A DNA stretch of 8,590 bases from an uncultured Clostridia bacterium (GTDB lineage: Bacteria; Bacillota; Clostridia; Oscillospirales; Oscillospiraceae). A program made the position numbers and the translations under genes. The first letter of the stretch is position 1. Every line of letters starts with the position of its first letter. The DNA lies in assembly GCA_946619065.1 (NCBI GenBank), contig CAMOLY010000043.1, positions 1-8,590 of the forward strand. Reading direction: 5' to 3'. Shown here one piece after another: positions 1-5,929 of this stretch. The notes below the pieces were generated by a model. The model was given only the letters and a program-made list of their open reading frames with translations. It searched no databases and was not told the origin of the DNA.

Positions 1-809
1 GGGATCAGGGCCGGGTCGAACATGACCTCGGAGTGGTTGTCCAGGATCAGCTCCTTCTCCAGCATCCGTCCGGTTTCGGCGTCGGCGGTCACCCGGTAGA
101 TTTTGGAAACGCGGTAGTACCGCTCCCCTTCCTTCTGAAAATGGTGGTCCTCCTCCACCAGCTCATAGCGGCGGTCCAGGGGCTTGTCGCCCCGCAGGGC
201 GGCGTGGAGCGTCTCGCCCTCCACGCGGAAGGAGAGCTGGAAGATCCGGTCGGTGTCGTTGCGGAAGCGGTAGTCGATGTAGTTGTAGCACACCGAGGTC
301 CCGGCGCTGAAGGGGACGCGGGGACCCTCGTCCGGCGCCAGGGCGTCGGAGTGGTGGTGGAACTCCGTCACGGTGAGCGGGCTGTGCAGAATCAGCAGAT
401 GCAGGGTGTTGCCCAGATTGCACAGGCCGCCGCCGGTGCCGGGAACCAGCTTCCCGTGCTCGATGACGCGGCCGTCGAGATAGCCCTTGCGCTTTGTGGT
501 CTTCCCGATGGTGCGCCAGAACGAGAAGGTCTCCCCCGGCCGGATCAGCAGACCGTCCAGCTTTTCGCAGGCCAGACGGATGTTGACCGCCTTGTTTTCC
601 TGCAGCCGCAGATCGACCCCCGGCGCGCGCTTGATCAGGTGGGTCTCGCGGGAGGCGATCACATACGGCAGCGCCTCCGCGCCGCGGAGCTTCGCCAGCT
701 TCCCGCCCCGAAGGCAGTCCTGCAGATGGCGCTGGAGGATGCCCTTTTTCTGGGAGATTTCAAAAAACAGCGGGTTGCGCTCACAAAACAGCTTTCTCGG
801 TTTGCTCAT
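1..809 (-). CDS. VanW family protein (3' end cut by window edge)
   Basis: The minus-strand frame is open from an ATG at 809 to the window edge: 269 full codons with no stop. The VanW signature is clear: GETFSFW at residues 92-98, a GY pair at 109-110, GTGGGLCNLGNTLHLL at 124-139, the LHSPLTVTEFHHHSDA stretch around 141-156, and RVPFSAGTSVCYNYIDYRF around 164-182. It belongs to the short VanW form (about 270-290 aa), without an added peptidoglycan-binding or SLH domain, so probably only a few C-terminal residues are missing. No signal peptide is visible. The start is supported by GGAGG at 819-823, 9 nt upstream, which lies inside the end of yqeG; the two genes overlap by 29 bp. The family is named after an accessory gene of VanB-type vancomycin resistance clusters, but its biochemical role is unknown. 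No vanHAX-type genes are nearby, so a resistance role is not implied. Confidence 0.9.
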   Translation of the reverse strand, partial: MSKPRKLFCERNPLFFEISQKKGILQRHLQDCLRGGKLAKLRGAEALPYVIASRETHLIKRAPGVDLRLQENKAVNIRLACEKLDGLLIRPGETFSFWRTIGKTTKRKGYLDGRVIEHGKLVPGTGGGLCNLGNTLHLLILHSPLTVTEFHHHSDALAPDEGPRVPFSAGTSVCYNYIDYRFRNDTDRIFQLSFRVEGETLHAALRGDKPLDRRYELVEEDHHFQKEGERYYRVSKIYRVTADAETGRMLEKELILDNHSEVMFDPALI

Positions 810-1350
810 AGACCGGAGCCTCCTTCCGGATTGCTTCGTTCAGCCGGCCCATGGCCGGACTGGCTTCGTATCTGCGCAGGATTTTTGCCTCGAGCCTGCG
901 CCGTTTTCCCGGATCGGCGTCCGGGTCGTATCCGATGTAGCGGACCAGGATATTGGGGATCCCGCAGCGGTTGGCGCCGAGGATGTCGGTGAAGAGCTGG
1001 TCGCCGATCATGACGACCTGCTCCCGGGGCAGACCCAGCCGCCGCAGGGCTTCCCGGTAGCCCTTTTTCCGGGGCTTGCCGGCGTTGTCGATGAAGTCCG
1101 CGTCGATGTTCTGCAGGAAGCGGCGCAGGCGGGCCGGCCCGTTGTCGGAGAGGATCAGACAGCGGAAGCCCAGTGCCTTCAGCTGCGCGAAGAGGGCGTC
1201 CACCTCCGGGGTGGCGTCGGCGCCGTGGGGAACCAGGGTGTTGTCCACGTCAAAGAGCAGGCCGCGGAAGCCCGCCGCCCAGAGGGCCTCAAAGTCGATG
1301 GCCCGCACCTCCGGGGCGAAGGCCCAGGGGCAGAGCAGCGGGGCCCTCAT
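781..1350 (-). CDS. yqeG: YqeG family HAD-IIIA phosphatase
   Basis: A 189-aa HAD-superfamily protein of the YqeG type, the usual family length. Using the start at 1350, motif I is FDVDNTLVPH (nucleophile D34, acid/base D36), motif II is the Ser in ILSDN (S68), motif III is a Lys in GKPRKKGY (91-98), and motif IV is MIGDQLFTDILGANR (114-128, acidic D117 and D122). There is no cap insertion, as expected for subclass IIIA. The physiological substrate of YqeG is not established; related mitochondrial enzymes dephosphorylate phosphatidylglycerophosphate, so a lipid-phosphate role is possible but is inference here. A longer frame begins at 1380, but the ATG at 1350 is preferred because GGGGAGG (1358-1364) lies 7 nt upstream of it and the family normally begins just before the CPWAF-like segment. 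It is probably co-transcribed with the downstream VanW gene. I see no strong promoter just upstream; the acpP terminator separates it from acpP. Confidence 0.92.
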   Translation of the reverse strand: MRAPLLCPWAFAPEVRAIDFEALWAAGFRGLLFDVDNTLVPHGADATPEVDALFAQLKALGFRCLILSDNGPARLRRFLQNIDADFIDNAGKPRKKGYREALRRLGLPREQVVMIGDQLFTDILGANRCGIPNILVRYIGYDPDADPGKRRRLEAKILRRYEASPAMGRLNEAIRKEAPVYEQTEKAVL

Positions 1351-1432
1351 GGGCGATCCTCCCCGGGGCCGCGCAGGCATAACAGCATGGAAGCGTTCAT
1401 CGGATTCCTTTCCGCCGGAGGGAGCCCGGAAT

Positions 1433-1469
1433 GAAAACTGCCCACGGAGAAGCGTTCATCCGCGGGCAG
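1433..1469 (-). terminator. Rho-independent terminator of acpP
   Basis: On the minus strand, 11-nt arms (1459-1469 and 1438-1448) pair around a 10-nt loop, followed by TTTTC at 1437-1433. The one imperfect position is a G-U pair in the minus-strand RNA but would be an A-C mismatch in a plus-strand RNA. This shows it acts on minus-strand transcription. It lies 27 nt after the acpP stop codon, making acpP a single-gene unit and separating it from yqeG. Confidence 0.8.
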
Positions 1470-1495
1470 AATCTTCCGGGAGCAGGAGGCCCGGA

Positions 1496-1726
1496 TCAGG
1501 CCTCGTCCCGGCTGTCGAGATAGTTGACCACGTCTCCGACCGTTGTGAAGGAGGCAAGGGCCTCGTCGGGGATCGTGATGCCCTTTTCCTCTTCGATGGT
1601 CATCAGAAGCTGAAGAACGTCCAGCGAATCGGCGCCCAGATCGTCCTTGATTTTGGATTCCATTTTGACTTCGCCCGGCGCCAGGTGGAGCTGCTCGGCC
1701 AGAATGGCAGCGACATCATCAAACAT
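1496..1726 (-). CDS. acpP: Acyl carrier protein
   Basis: A 76-aa acidic acyl carrier protein of typical length. Motif GADSLD (31-36) carries Ser34, the site that receives the 4'-phosphopantetheine arm. The flanking four-helix pattern is intact: an N-terminal helix (FDDVAAILAEQL), an acidic helix II after the DSLD motif (LDVLQLLMTIEEE), and a C-terminal VGDVVNYLD helix. It carries acyl intermediates in type II fatty acid synthesis, and its acyl-ACP form is the substrate of PlsX, encoded one gene upstream. GAGG lies about 8 nt before the ATG. It has its own strong promoter (1760-1788) and terminator (1433-1469), so it is probably expressed at high, independent levels while still linked to the phospholipid genes. 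A specialised carrier protein cannot be wholly excluded, but the sequence and the plsX context favour the housekeeping AcpP. Confidence 0.95.
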   Translation of the reverse strand: MFDDVAAILAEQLHLAPGEVKMESKIKDDLGADSLDVLQLLMTIEEEKGITIPDEALASFTTVGDVVNYLDSRDEA

Positions 1727-1756
1727 GAAAACAACCTCTTTCTGTTGGATTCTGAG

Positions 1757-1767
1757 GGTACTGTACC
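1757..1767. promoter_or_regulatory. 11-bp palindrome over the acpP -10 box (candidate operator)
   Basis: GGTACTGTACC is a perfect inverted repeat of two 5-bp arms around one central base. The acpP -10 hexamer (1760-1765) sits wholly inside it, where a bound repressor could block polymerase. It does not match the FapR or FabT consensus sites as I remember them. Regulation is inferred from position and symmetry only. Confidence 0.35.
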
Positions 1768-1788
1768 ACGGCGGGGCCGATCTGTCAA
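1760..1788 (-). promoter_or_regulatory. Sigma-A promoter of acpP
   Basis: On the minus strand there is a perfect -35 TTGACA (1788-1783), a 17-nt spacer, and a -10 TACAGT (1765-1760) preceded by TGG, which makes an extended -10. Transcription should begin near 1753, giving a leader of roughly 25 nt that includes the acpP ribosome binding site. The match is strong in a GC-rich context. Confidence 0.85.
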
Positions 1789-1792
1789 CCGG

Positions 1793-1815
1793 AAAATGCA
1801 GCCGGCCCGGCTTGC
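1793..1815 (-). terminator. Possible weak terminator after the acyltransferase gene
   Basis: Minus-strand RNA could form AGCCG/CGGCT around a GGC loop, extended by a further GC pair past a bulged A, followed by ATTTTCC. The stem is short and the T run is only four long, so some read-through into acpP is likely. Its place 12 nt past the acyltransferase stop codon and just before the acpP promoter fits a terminator. Confidence 0.4.
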
Positions 1816-1826
1816 GGCGCTTTGGC

Positions 1827-2810
1827 CTACCTGGAGCGGCCGAAGGGCCAGCGCATCAGGGGCCGGGTCAGCCATACCACCGGCTTCGCGCTCAGGAGCA
1901 GGGTCAGGACCAGGGCCGCGCCAATGCAGGCGGGCAGGGCGAGGAGCGGGGTCTGCTTGAAATACCCGGCCCATTCCAGCTTGTTCTGGAGGTATTTGAC
2001 GGCAAAGCCGTGGAGAATGAAGACGGGCATCGTGTTCTGCCCGACCCAGGTCAGGAGCCGGACCTTTTTGCCCGGAAGCCAGGCCATCAGAAAGAGAATG
2101 ATCCCCAGGGCCAGGGCCAGGGTGATCCCCCGCACCTGCCAGTCATAGCCGAGGGCGTCATAGGGATAGACGTGTCTGAGCCAGAGATTGTTGAAGGCGT
2201 CCTTCTTCAGCGCGTAATAGACCCCTGCGCCGGCGGCAAGGACCAGACCGAGAATCTTTGCCGGAATGCCCCGGCAGAAATTCCGGAGCGATTCGTGCCG
2301 GCTGAAGATCACGCCCAGATAGAAGAAGGGGAAGAGTACGATGGTCCGCGAAGCGGAGAAGAGATAGAAGACATGGGAATCCCTGCCCACCAGAAGCGCG
2401 GAAAGAATGGCGACGACCATGACGGCCGCTTCGGCAGCCGGTCCGAGCGTTCCCAGCAGGGTGGCCGCCGCGTACCAGAAGACCATGGACAGCAGATACC
2501 ACTGGGTCCAATAGGGGGTGGTGAACTGGAGATCCGGCTGGGTTTTGAGTACGTAACGGAAAAACAGATACCAGACAAGCTGGAATACCACATAGGGAAA
2601 CAGCAGATTTTTCAAAGCCCGCCGGTCGTCCTGCCCCCGGTATTTGAAGCAGACGCCGGAGACAAAGGCGAAGGCCGGCACATGGAACGAGTAGATCAGC
2701 GTGGTCTGAAAGACGGAGGTGGGAAAGCGCACGGTGTCGTAGAGGTGACCGAGCACCACCAGAAAGATCAAAACCCCGCGCAGGTTGTCAATTCTCGCGT
2801 CCCGTTTCAT
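1827..2810 (-). CDS. Acyltransferase family 3 membrane protein
   Basis: A 327-aa polytopic membrane protein of the acyltransferase-3 (OafA/YfiQ, fucose 4-O-acetylase-like) family, close to the usual length. Typical marks are RIDNLRGVLIFLVVLGH (6-22, with the conserved His22 at the first membrane segment), FHVPAFAFVSG (42-52), WYLLSM (104-109), and GQNTMPVFILHG (257-268) in the C-terminal half. About eight to ten hydrophobic segments can be read, with a basic C-terminus. The family moves acetyl or other acyl groups onto extracytoplasmic sugars, glycolipids or cell-wall polymers; the substrate here cannot be told. The ATG overlaps the plsX stop codon as ATGA, and GGGGAGG lies 7 nt upstream within plsX, so translation is coupled to plsX. 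It is the last gene of the five-gene operon. The tight link to plsX suggests a lipid or envelope substrate, but this is inference. Confidence 0.88.
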   Translation of the reverse strand: MKRDARIDNLRGVLIFLVVLGHLYDTVRFPTSVFQTTLIYSFHVPAFAFVSGVCFKYRGQDDRRALKNLLFPYVVFQLVWYLFFRYVLKTQPDLQFTTPYWTQWYLLSMVFWYAAATLLGTLGPAAEAAVMVVAILSALLVGRDSHVFYLFSASRTIVLFPFFYLGVIFSRHESLRNFCRGIPAKILGLVLAAGAGVYYALKKDAFNNLWLRHVYPYDALGYDWQVRGITLALALGIILFLMAWLPGKKVRLLTWVGQNTMPVFILHGFAVKYLQNKLEWAGYFKQTPLLALPACIGAALVLTLLLSAKPVVWLTRPLMRWPFGRSR

Positions 2811-3829
2811 TGCGCGGCCTCCCCGTTCAGAGCCTGCATCGACTGAATGATCTGCTCATTCATGCCGCCCAGGGACATCTTGCAGGCCTGCTCCACGCAC
2901 TTGCACACCGCGTCGGGGCCGCTGGAGCCGTGGCCCTTGACCACGGTTTTCTCCGCGCCCAGCAGGACCGAGCCGCCGTAGTTCTGGTAGTTGAAGAAGT
3001 CCCGCTCCTGCTGGAACATCCGCTTCATCAGCAGGGCGCCCAGCTTGTAGATCCCCTTGGAATAGATATCCCGCTTGAGCTTCCGCATCAGCTCCAGGGC
3101 CATGCCCTCGGCGGTCTTGATCAGGACGTTGCCGGCAAAGCCGTCGCAGACGATCAGATCGTAGTTTCCGCTCAGCAGATCCCGGCTCTCCATATTGCCC
3201 ACAAAGTTGATGCCGGGGGTGTTCTGCAGCAGCGGGTAGGCCTCCTTGCGGAGCAGGTCGCCCTTCTCGGTCTCCACGCCGATGTTCAGCATCGCCACGC
3301 GGGGGGCCTTGACGCCGAAGGCGCATTCCAGATAGCGGCTGCCCATGATCGCGAACTGCTGCAGCTGCTCGGGAATGATGTCCACGTTCGCGCCGGAGTC
3401 GCAGACGCCCACGATGCCGCCGGTCATTGCCGGCAGGATCGGGCAGAAGGCGGGGCGGCGGATGCCGGGAAGCCGGCCGATCCGCAGGGTCGCCCCGGCC
3501 ACCAGGGCGCCGGTGGAGCCGGTGGAGATCAGGGCGGCAATTTCCGGGTCCTCCCGCAGCATGTGCAGGCCCACCACCATGGAGCTGTTCTTTTTCAGCC
3601 GGATTGCGTCGGTGGGCTTGTCCTCGCCGGTGATCACCTGGGGTGCGTGGACGGTTTCGATGCGGCTGCGGTCGGTCTGACCGGCGGCAGCCAGCTCCCG
3701 TTCAATGTCTTCCTGCACGCCGGTGAACACCACGGACAGGTCGGGGTATTTCGCCATCGCCTTCAAAGCGCCAAGGACGTTGGCGCGGGGGCTGTTGTCG
3801 CCTCCGAGACAGTCGATTACAAATTTCAT
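2807..3829 (-). CDS. plsX: Phosphate acyltransferase PlsX
   Basis: A 340-aa PlsX of normal length. It interconverts acyl-ACP and acyl-phosphate, the acyl donor that PlsY uses to start phosphatidic acid synthesis; it is a peripheral membrane enzyme. Family motifs are all present: IDCLGGDNSP (5-14), KPTDAIRLKKNSSM (71-84), STGSTGALVAG (102-112, where many relatives have AGNTGA), CDSGANVD (143-150), LNIGVETEKGD (181-191), CDGFAGNVLIK (228-238), and YGGSVLLG followed by KGHGSS (284-303). The start at 3829 has GGAGG (3838-3842) 8 nt upstream, inside the end of the preceding gene, with only 3 nt between the two coding regions. It also overlaps the next gene by 4 bp, so it sits in a tightly coupled block. 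With FakA/FakB in the same operon it can exchange imported fatty acids with the ACP pool. No FapR-like site was recognised. Confidence 0.97.
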   Translation of the reverse strand: MKFVIDCLGGDNSPRANVLGALKAMAKYPDLSVVFTGVQEDIERELAAAGQTDRSRIETVHAPQVITGEDKPTDAIRLKKNSSMVVGLHMLREDPEIAALISTGSTGALVAGATLRIGRLPGIRRPAFCPILPAMTGGIVGVCDSGANVDIIPEQLQQFAIMGSRYLECAFGVKAPRVAMLNIGVETEKGDLLRKEAYPLLQNTPGINFVGNMESRDLLSGNYDLIVCDGFAGNVLIKTAEGMALELMRKLKRDIYSKGIYKLGALLMKRMFQQERDFFNYQNYGGSVLLGAEKTVVKGHGSSGPDAVCKCVEQACKMSLGGMNEQIIQSMQALNGEAAQ

Positions 3830-3832
3830 CCC

Positions 3833-4957
3833 TCAGCCCTCCAGATGCTTGATGTAGGAGCGGCGGCGCTTGTGCTGCACGGCCTTGAAGCGCTTCCACA
3901 TGTTGATGATCGAGTGGTTGTCCTCTAAATTCAGGTTCGTCTCCGCGTATTCGACGCCCTCCTGGCGGAGCAGCTTCAGAATGTGCGCCGAGGCGATTGT
4001 TGCGATGCCGCGGTTGGCCCAGTCCGGATCCACCGCGATCAGACCGAAATCGAGGATCTTCGGGTGCCTGAGACCCCGGAGGATCCGGACCAGGGCCAGG
4101 GGGGTCAGCTTGCCCTTGGAGGGCTGGATTGCCTTCGACAGGGAGGGGAAGAGCAGACCGAGCAGGACCACCTTGTTTTGCTCGTCCAGCACGACGCCCA
4201 CATACTTGAGCTCAATAATCAGCATGAAGTTGTCGATCAGCATCTTGCGCATGCCCTCGGTGAAGGGGACCGTGCCGTAGATATCCTTGTAGCCGCGGTC
4301 CAGGAGCTCAAAGAAGTCCGCCCCGTAGCGGTTGATGAAGTCGCGCTTGTTTTTCGCCTCGCCGAAGTGGAGATGATAGCGCTCCATGATGAATTTCGAC
4401 ATCTTCTCCAGCGTTCCGTCGTCCTGATCGGGGAGATAGATCTTCCGCTCCTCCCAGTCCACCTCCTTGCCGTAGCCGCAGTGCTCGATCAGCTTCGGGT
4501 AATAGTCGTAGCTGTACTGCTCCTCGAAGGTGGACAGCTCGTCGAAGCCCTCGATCAGCAGGCCCTCGCGCTCGAGATCGGAGAAGCCGAGGGGGCCGCA
4601 GACCGTGTCCATCCCCTTCTGCCGGGCCCACTGCTCCACCGCGGCGAAGAGGGCGTCGGCAACTTCCTGGTCGTCGATTGCGTCGAAGCGGGTGAAGCGG
4701 ATGCGCTTTTCCCCGGTTTTTTCGTTGTGGGCCTTCTGCAGAATGCCCTGAATGCGCCCGACCATTCTGCCGTCGCGGTAGGCGTTGTAGAATACGCTTT
4801 CGCAGGTGTCGTAGTAGACGTAGTCCGGGCGGAACATCTTCTTCTCGTCGCTGTACAGCGGCGGGACGAAGTAGGGACAGTCCTTGTAGAGCGCCAGCGG
4901 GAAATCCAGAAATTCCCGCTGCTGTTTTTTGGTGGTGACTTCCATCACGGAGACCAT
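3833..4957 (-). CDS. Uncharacterised GNAT-like acyltransferase (YghO-like)
   Basis: A 374-aa soluble protein of unknown function. The N-terminal part has FLDFPLALYKDCPYFVPPL (16-34), then YRDGRMVGRI (60-69), FDAIDDQEVADALF (91-104) and GPLGFSDLEREGLLIEGFD (121-139). I recognise this pattern from a widespread family annotated as N-acetyltransferase or YghO-like. The C-terminal 70 residues look like a GNAT fold: LIAVDPDWANRGIAT (306-320) resembles the acyl-CoA-binding loop, and ETNLNLEDNHSIINMWKRF (339-357) resembles the last GNAT motif. No signal peptide or membrane segment is seen. The start at 4957 is chosen because AAAGGAGG ends 8 nt upstream; a second Met at residue 5 has no better site. 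Its position between fakB and plsX argues for transfer of a long acyl group rather than acetyl, perhaps to an amine in an envelope lipid. This is inference only. The name YghO-like comes from memory and was not searched. Confidence 0.75.
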   Translation of the reverse strand: MVSVMEVTTKKQQREFLDFPLALYKDCPYFVPPLYSDEKKMFRPDYVYYDTCESVFYNAYRDGRMVGRIQGILQKAHNEKTGEKRIRFTRFDAIDDQEVADALFAAVEQWARQKGMDTVCGPLGFSDLEREGLLIEGFDELSTFEEQYSYDYYPKLIEHCGYGKEVDWEERKIYLPDQDDGTLEKMSKFIMERYHLHFGEAKNKRDFINRYGADFFELLDRGYKDIYGTVPFTEGMRKMLIDNFMLIIELKYVGVVLDEQNKVVLLGLLFPSLSKAIQPSKGKLTPLALVRILRGLRHPKILDFGLIAVDPDWANRGIATIASAHILKLLRQEGVEYAETNLNLEDNHSIINMWKRFKAVQHKRRRSYIKHLEG

Positions 4958-4958
4958 G

Positions 4959-4970
4959 GGAGGATCCTCC
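4959..4970 (-). promoter_or_regulatory. Ribosome binding site inside a 12-bp palindrome
   Basis: GGAGGATCCTCC is a perfect palindrome whose first half, read on the minus strand, is the Shine-Dalgarno sequence of the GNAT-like gene, 8 nt before its ATG. The RNA could fold as a 4-bp GGAG/CTCC hairpin with a GATC loop, partly hiding the site. The ribosome binding site is certain in practice; a regulatory effect of the fold is speculative. Confidence 0.6.
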
Positions 4971-5040
4971 TTTGCAGATGTATTCCGCCCTTCGCGGGGA
5001 AGCGGCGGAGGAATGCGCTGCGGCGCGGTTTTTCCGGGCC

Positions 5041-5910
5041 TTACCGGTGCTTGGCGTGGAAGCAGACGCCCACGCCGTTCGGGCCGCAGTGGGACCCGGC
5101 GGTGGGGTTGACCGGGCGGAGCTCGATGTCCAGCTTTCCGCCGAAGCGCTCCTGCAGCTTGTCGGCCAGCTCCCGGGCCAGCTCCGGGCAGTCGGTGTGG
5201 CCGATCACCACCCGGTGGTCCGCCACGGCGTCGCCCAGGGCCTCCACCGTGGAAACCAGCCGCTCCATCGCCTTGACCCTGCCCTTCTCCTTGCCCACCG
5301 AGACCATTTTGCCCTCGGCGCTCATATAGATGATGGGCCGGATGCCCAGCACGGTGCCCATCGTCCCGGCCAGCGCCGAGACGCGGCCGCTGTGGCGGAA
5401 GAATTTGAGATCGTCGGCGAAGAAATACATGGCCCAGCGGTCCACGGCGTCCTTTGCCCAGGCCTCGATCTCCCCGCCGGTCTTTCCGGCCCGGTACAGG
5501 TCGGCGGCCTCGCGGAAGATCGTGTAGCTGATGGTCGTAATGCCCTTGGTGTCCACCTCGTAGAGCCTCCGCGCCGGGTACTTCTGCCGCAGCTGCGCCA
5601 GCGCCCGGTCCATCGAGTCGAAGGTCGCGGTCATCGCGCGGGAGAAATGGACGTAGAGGATGTCGTCGCCCCGGGCAAAGTGGGGCTCAAAGGCGTCGAG
5701 ATAGGTCTGCTCGCTCAGGGCGCTGGTGTTCGGCAGGACCCCGCCGCGCAGCCTGTCGTAGAAGGCGTGCAGATCAAATTCGTCGGTGTCGCGGTAGGGC
5801 CAGGTCGTCTCCCCCTCAATGGAGAAGGGCATGGAGATCAGCTGGCAGTCCAGCTGCCGGGCCAGCTCCGGCGTCACGTCGCAGTCGGTATCGGTGAAGA
5901 ATTTCAGCAT
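5041..5910 (-). CDS. DegV family fatty acid-binding protein (FakB-type)
   Basis: A 289-aa DegV protein of normal length, the family that includes FakB. It holds a free fatty acid in a buried pocket and presents its carboxylate to FakA for phosphorylation. Visible marks are FTDTDCDVTPE (5-15), NTSALS (61-66), HFSRAMTATFDS (88-99), which matches the usual SSGLSGTYQS-type loop but is altered, LKFFRHSGRVSAL (168-180), VIGHTDCPELA (235-245) and GSHCGPNGVG (272-281), whose His274 matches the carboxylate-contacting His of FakB proteins. No signal peptide or membrane segment is seen. AAAGGAA lies about 8 nt before the ATG. It follows fakA by 19 nt, so the kinase and its binding subunit are co-expressed; the next gene begins after an 83-nt gap with no convincing terminator. 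The FakB role is well supported by the fakA neighbour. The fatty acid preferred cannot be predicted. Confidence 0.92.
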   Translation of the reverse strand: MLKFFTDTDCDVTPELARQLDCQLISMPFSIEGETTWPYRDTDEFDLHAFYDRLRGGVLPNTSALSEQTYLDAFEPHFARGDDILYVHFSRAMTATFDSMDRALAQLRQKYPARRLYEVDTKGITTISYTIFREAADLYRAGKTGGEIEAWAKDAVDRWAMYFFADDLKFFRHSGRVSALAGTMGTVLGIRPIIYMSAEGKMVSVGKEKGRVKAMERLVSTVEALGDAVADHRVVIGHTDCPELARELADKLQERFGGKLDIELRPVNPTAGSHCGPNGVGVCFHAKHR

Positions 5911-5929
5911 ATTCCGGTTCCTTTCTTCG

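Noticed and set aside
1..809. Vancomycin resistance locus
   Set aside because: VanW proteins are common in Clostridia outside resistance clusters, and no vanR, vanS, vanH, ligase or vanX gene is nearby.
1360..1440. A promoter for yqeG (TGC plus TGTTAT near 1380)
   Set aside because: The -10 matches only four of six positions and no -35 stands at the right distance.
4958..5040. A terminator or promoter between degV and the GNAT-like gene
   Set aside because: GC-rich partial inverted repeats are present but no T run follows, and no -35/-10 pair was convincing. Read-through is the simpler reading.
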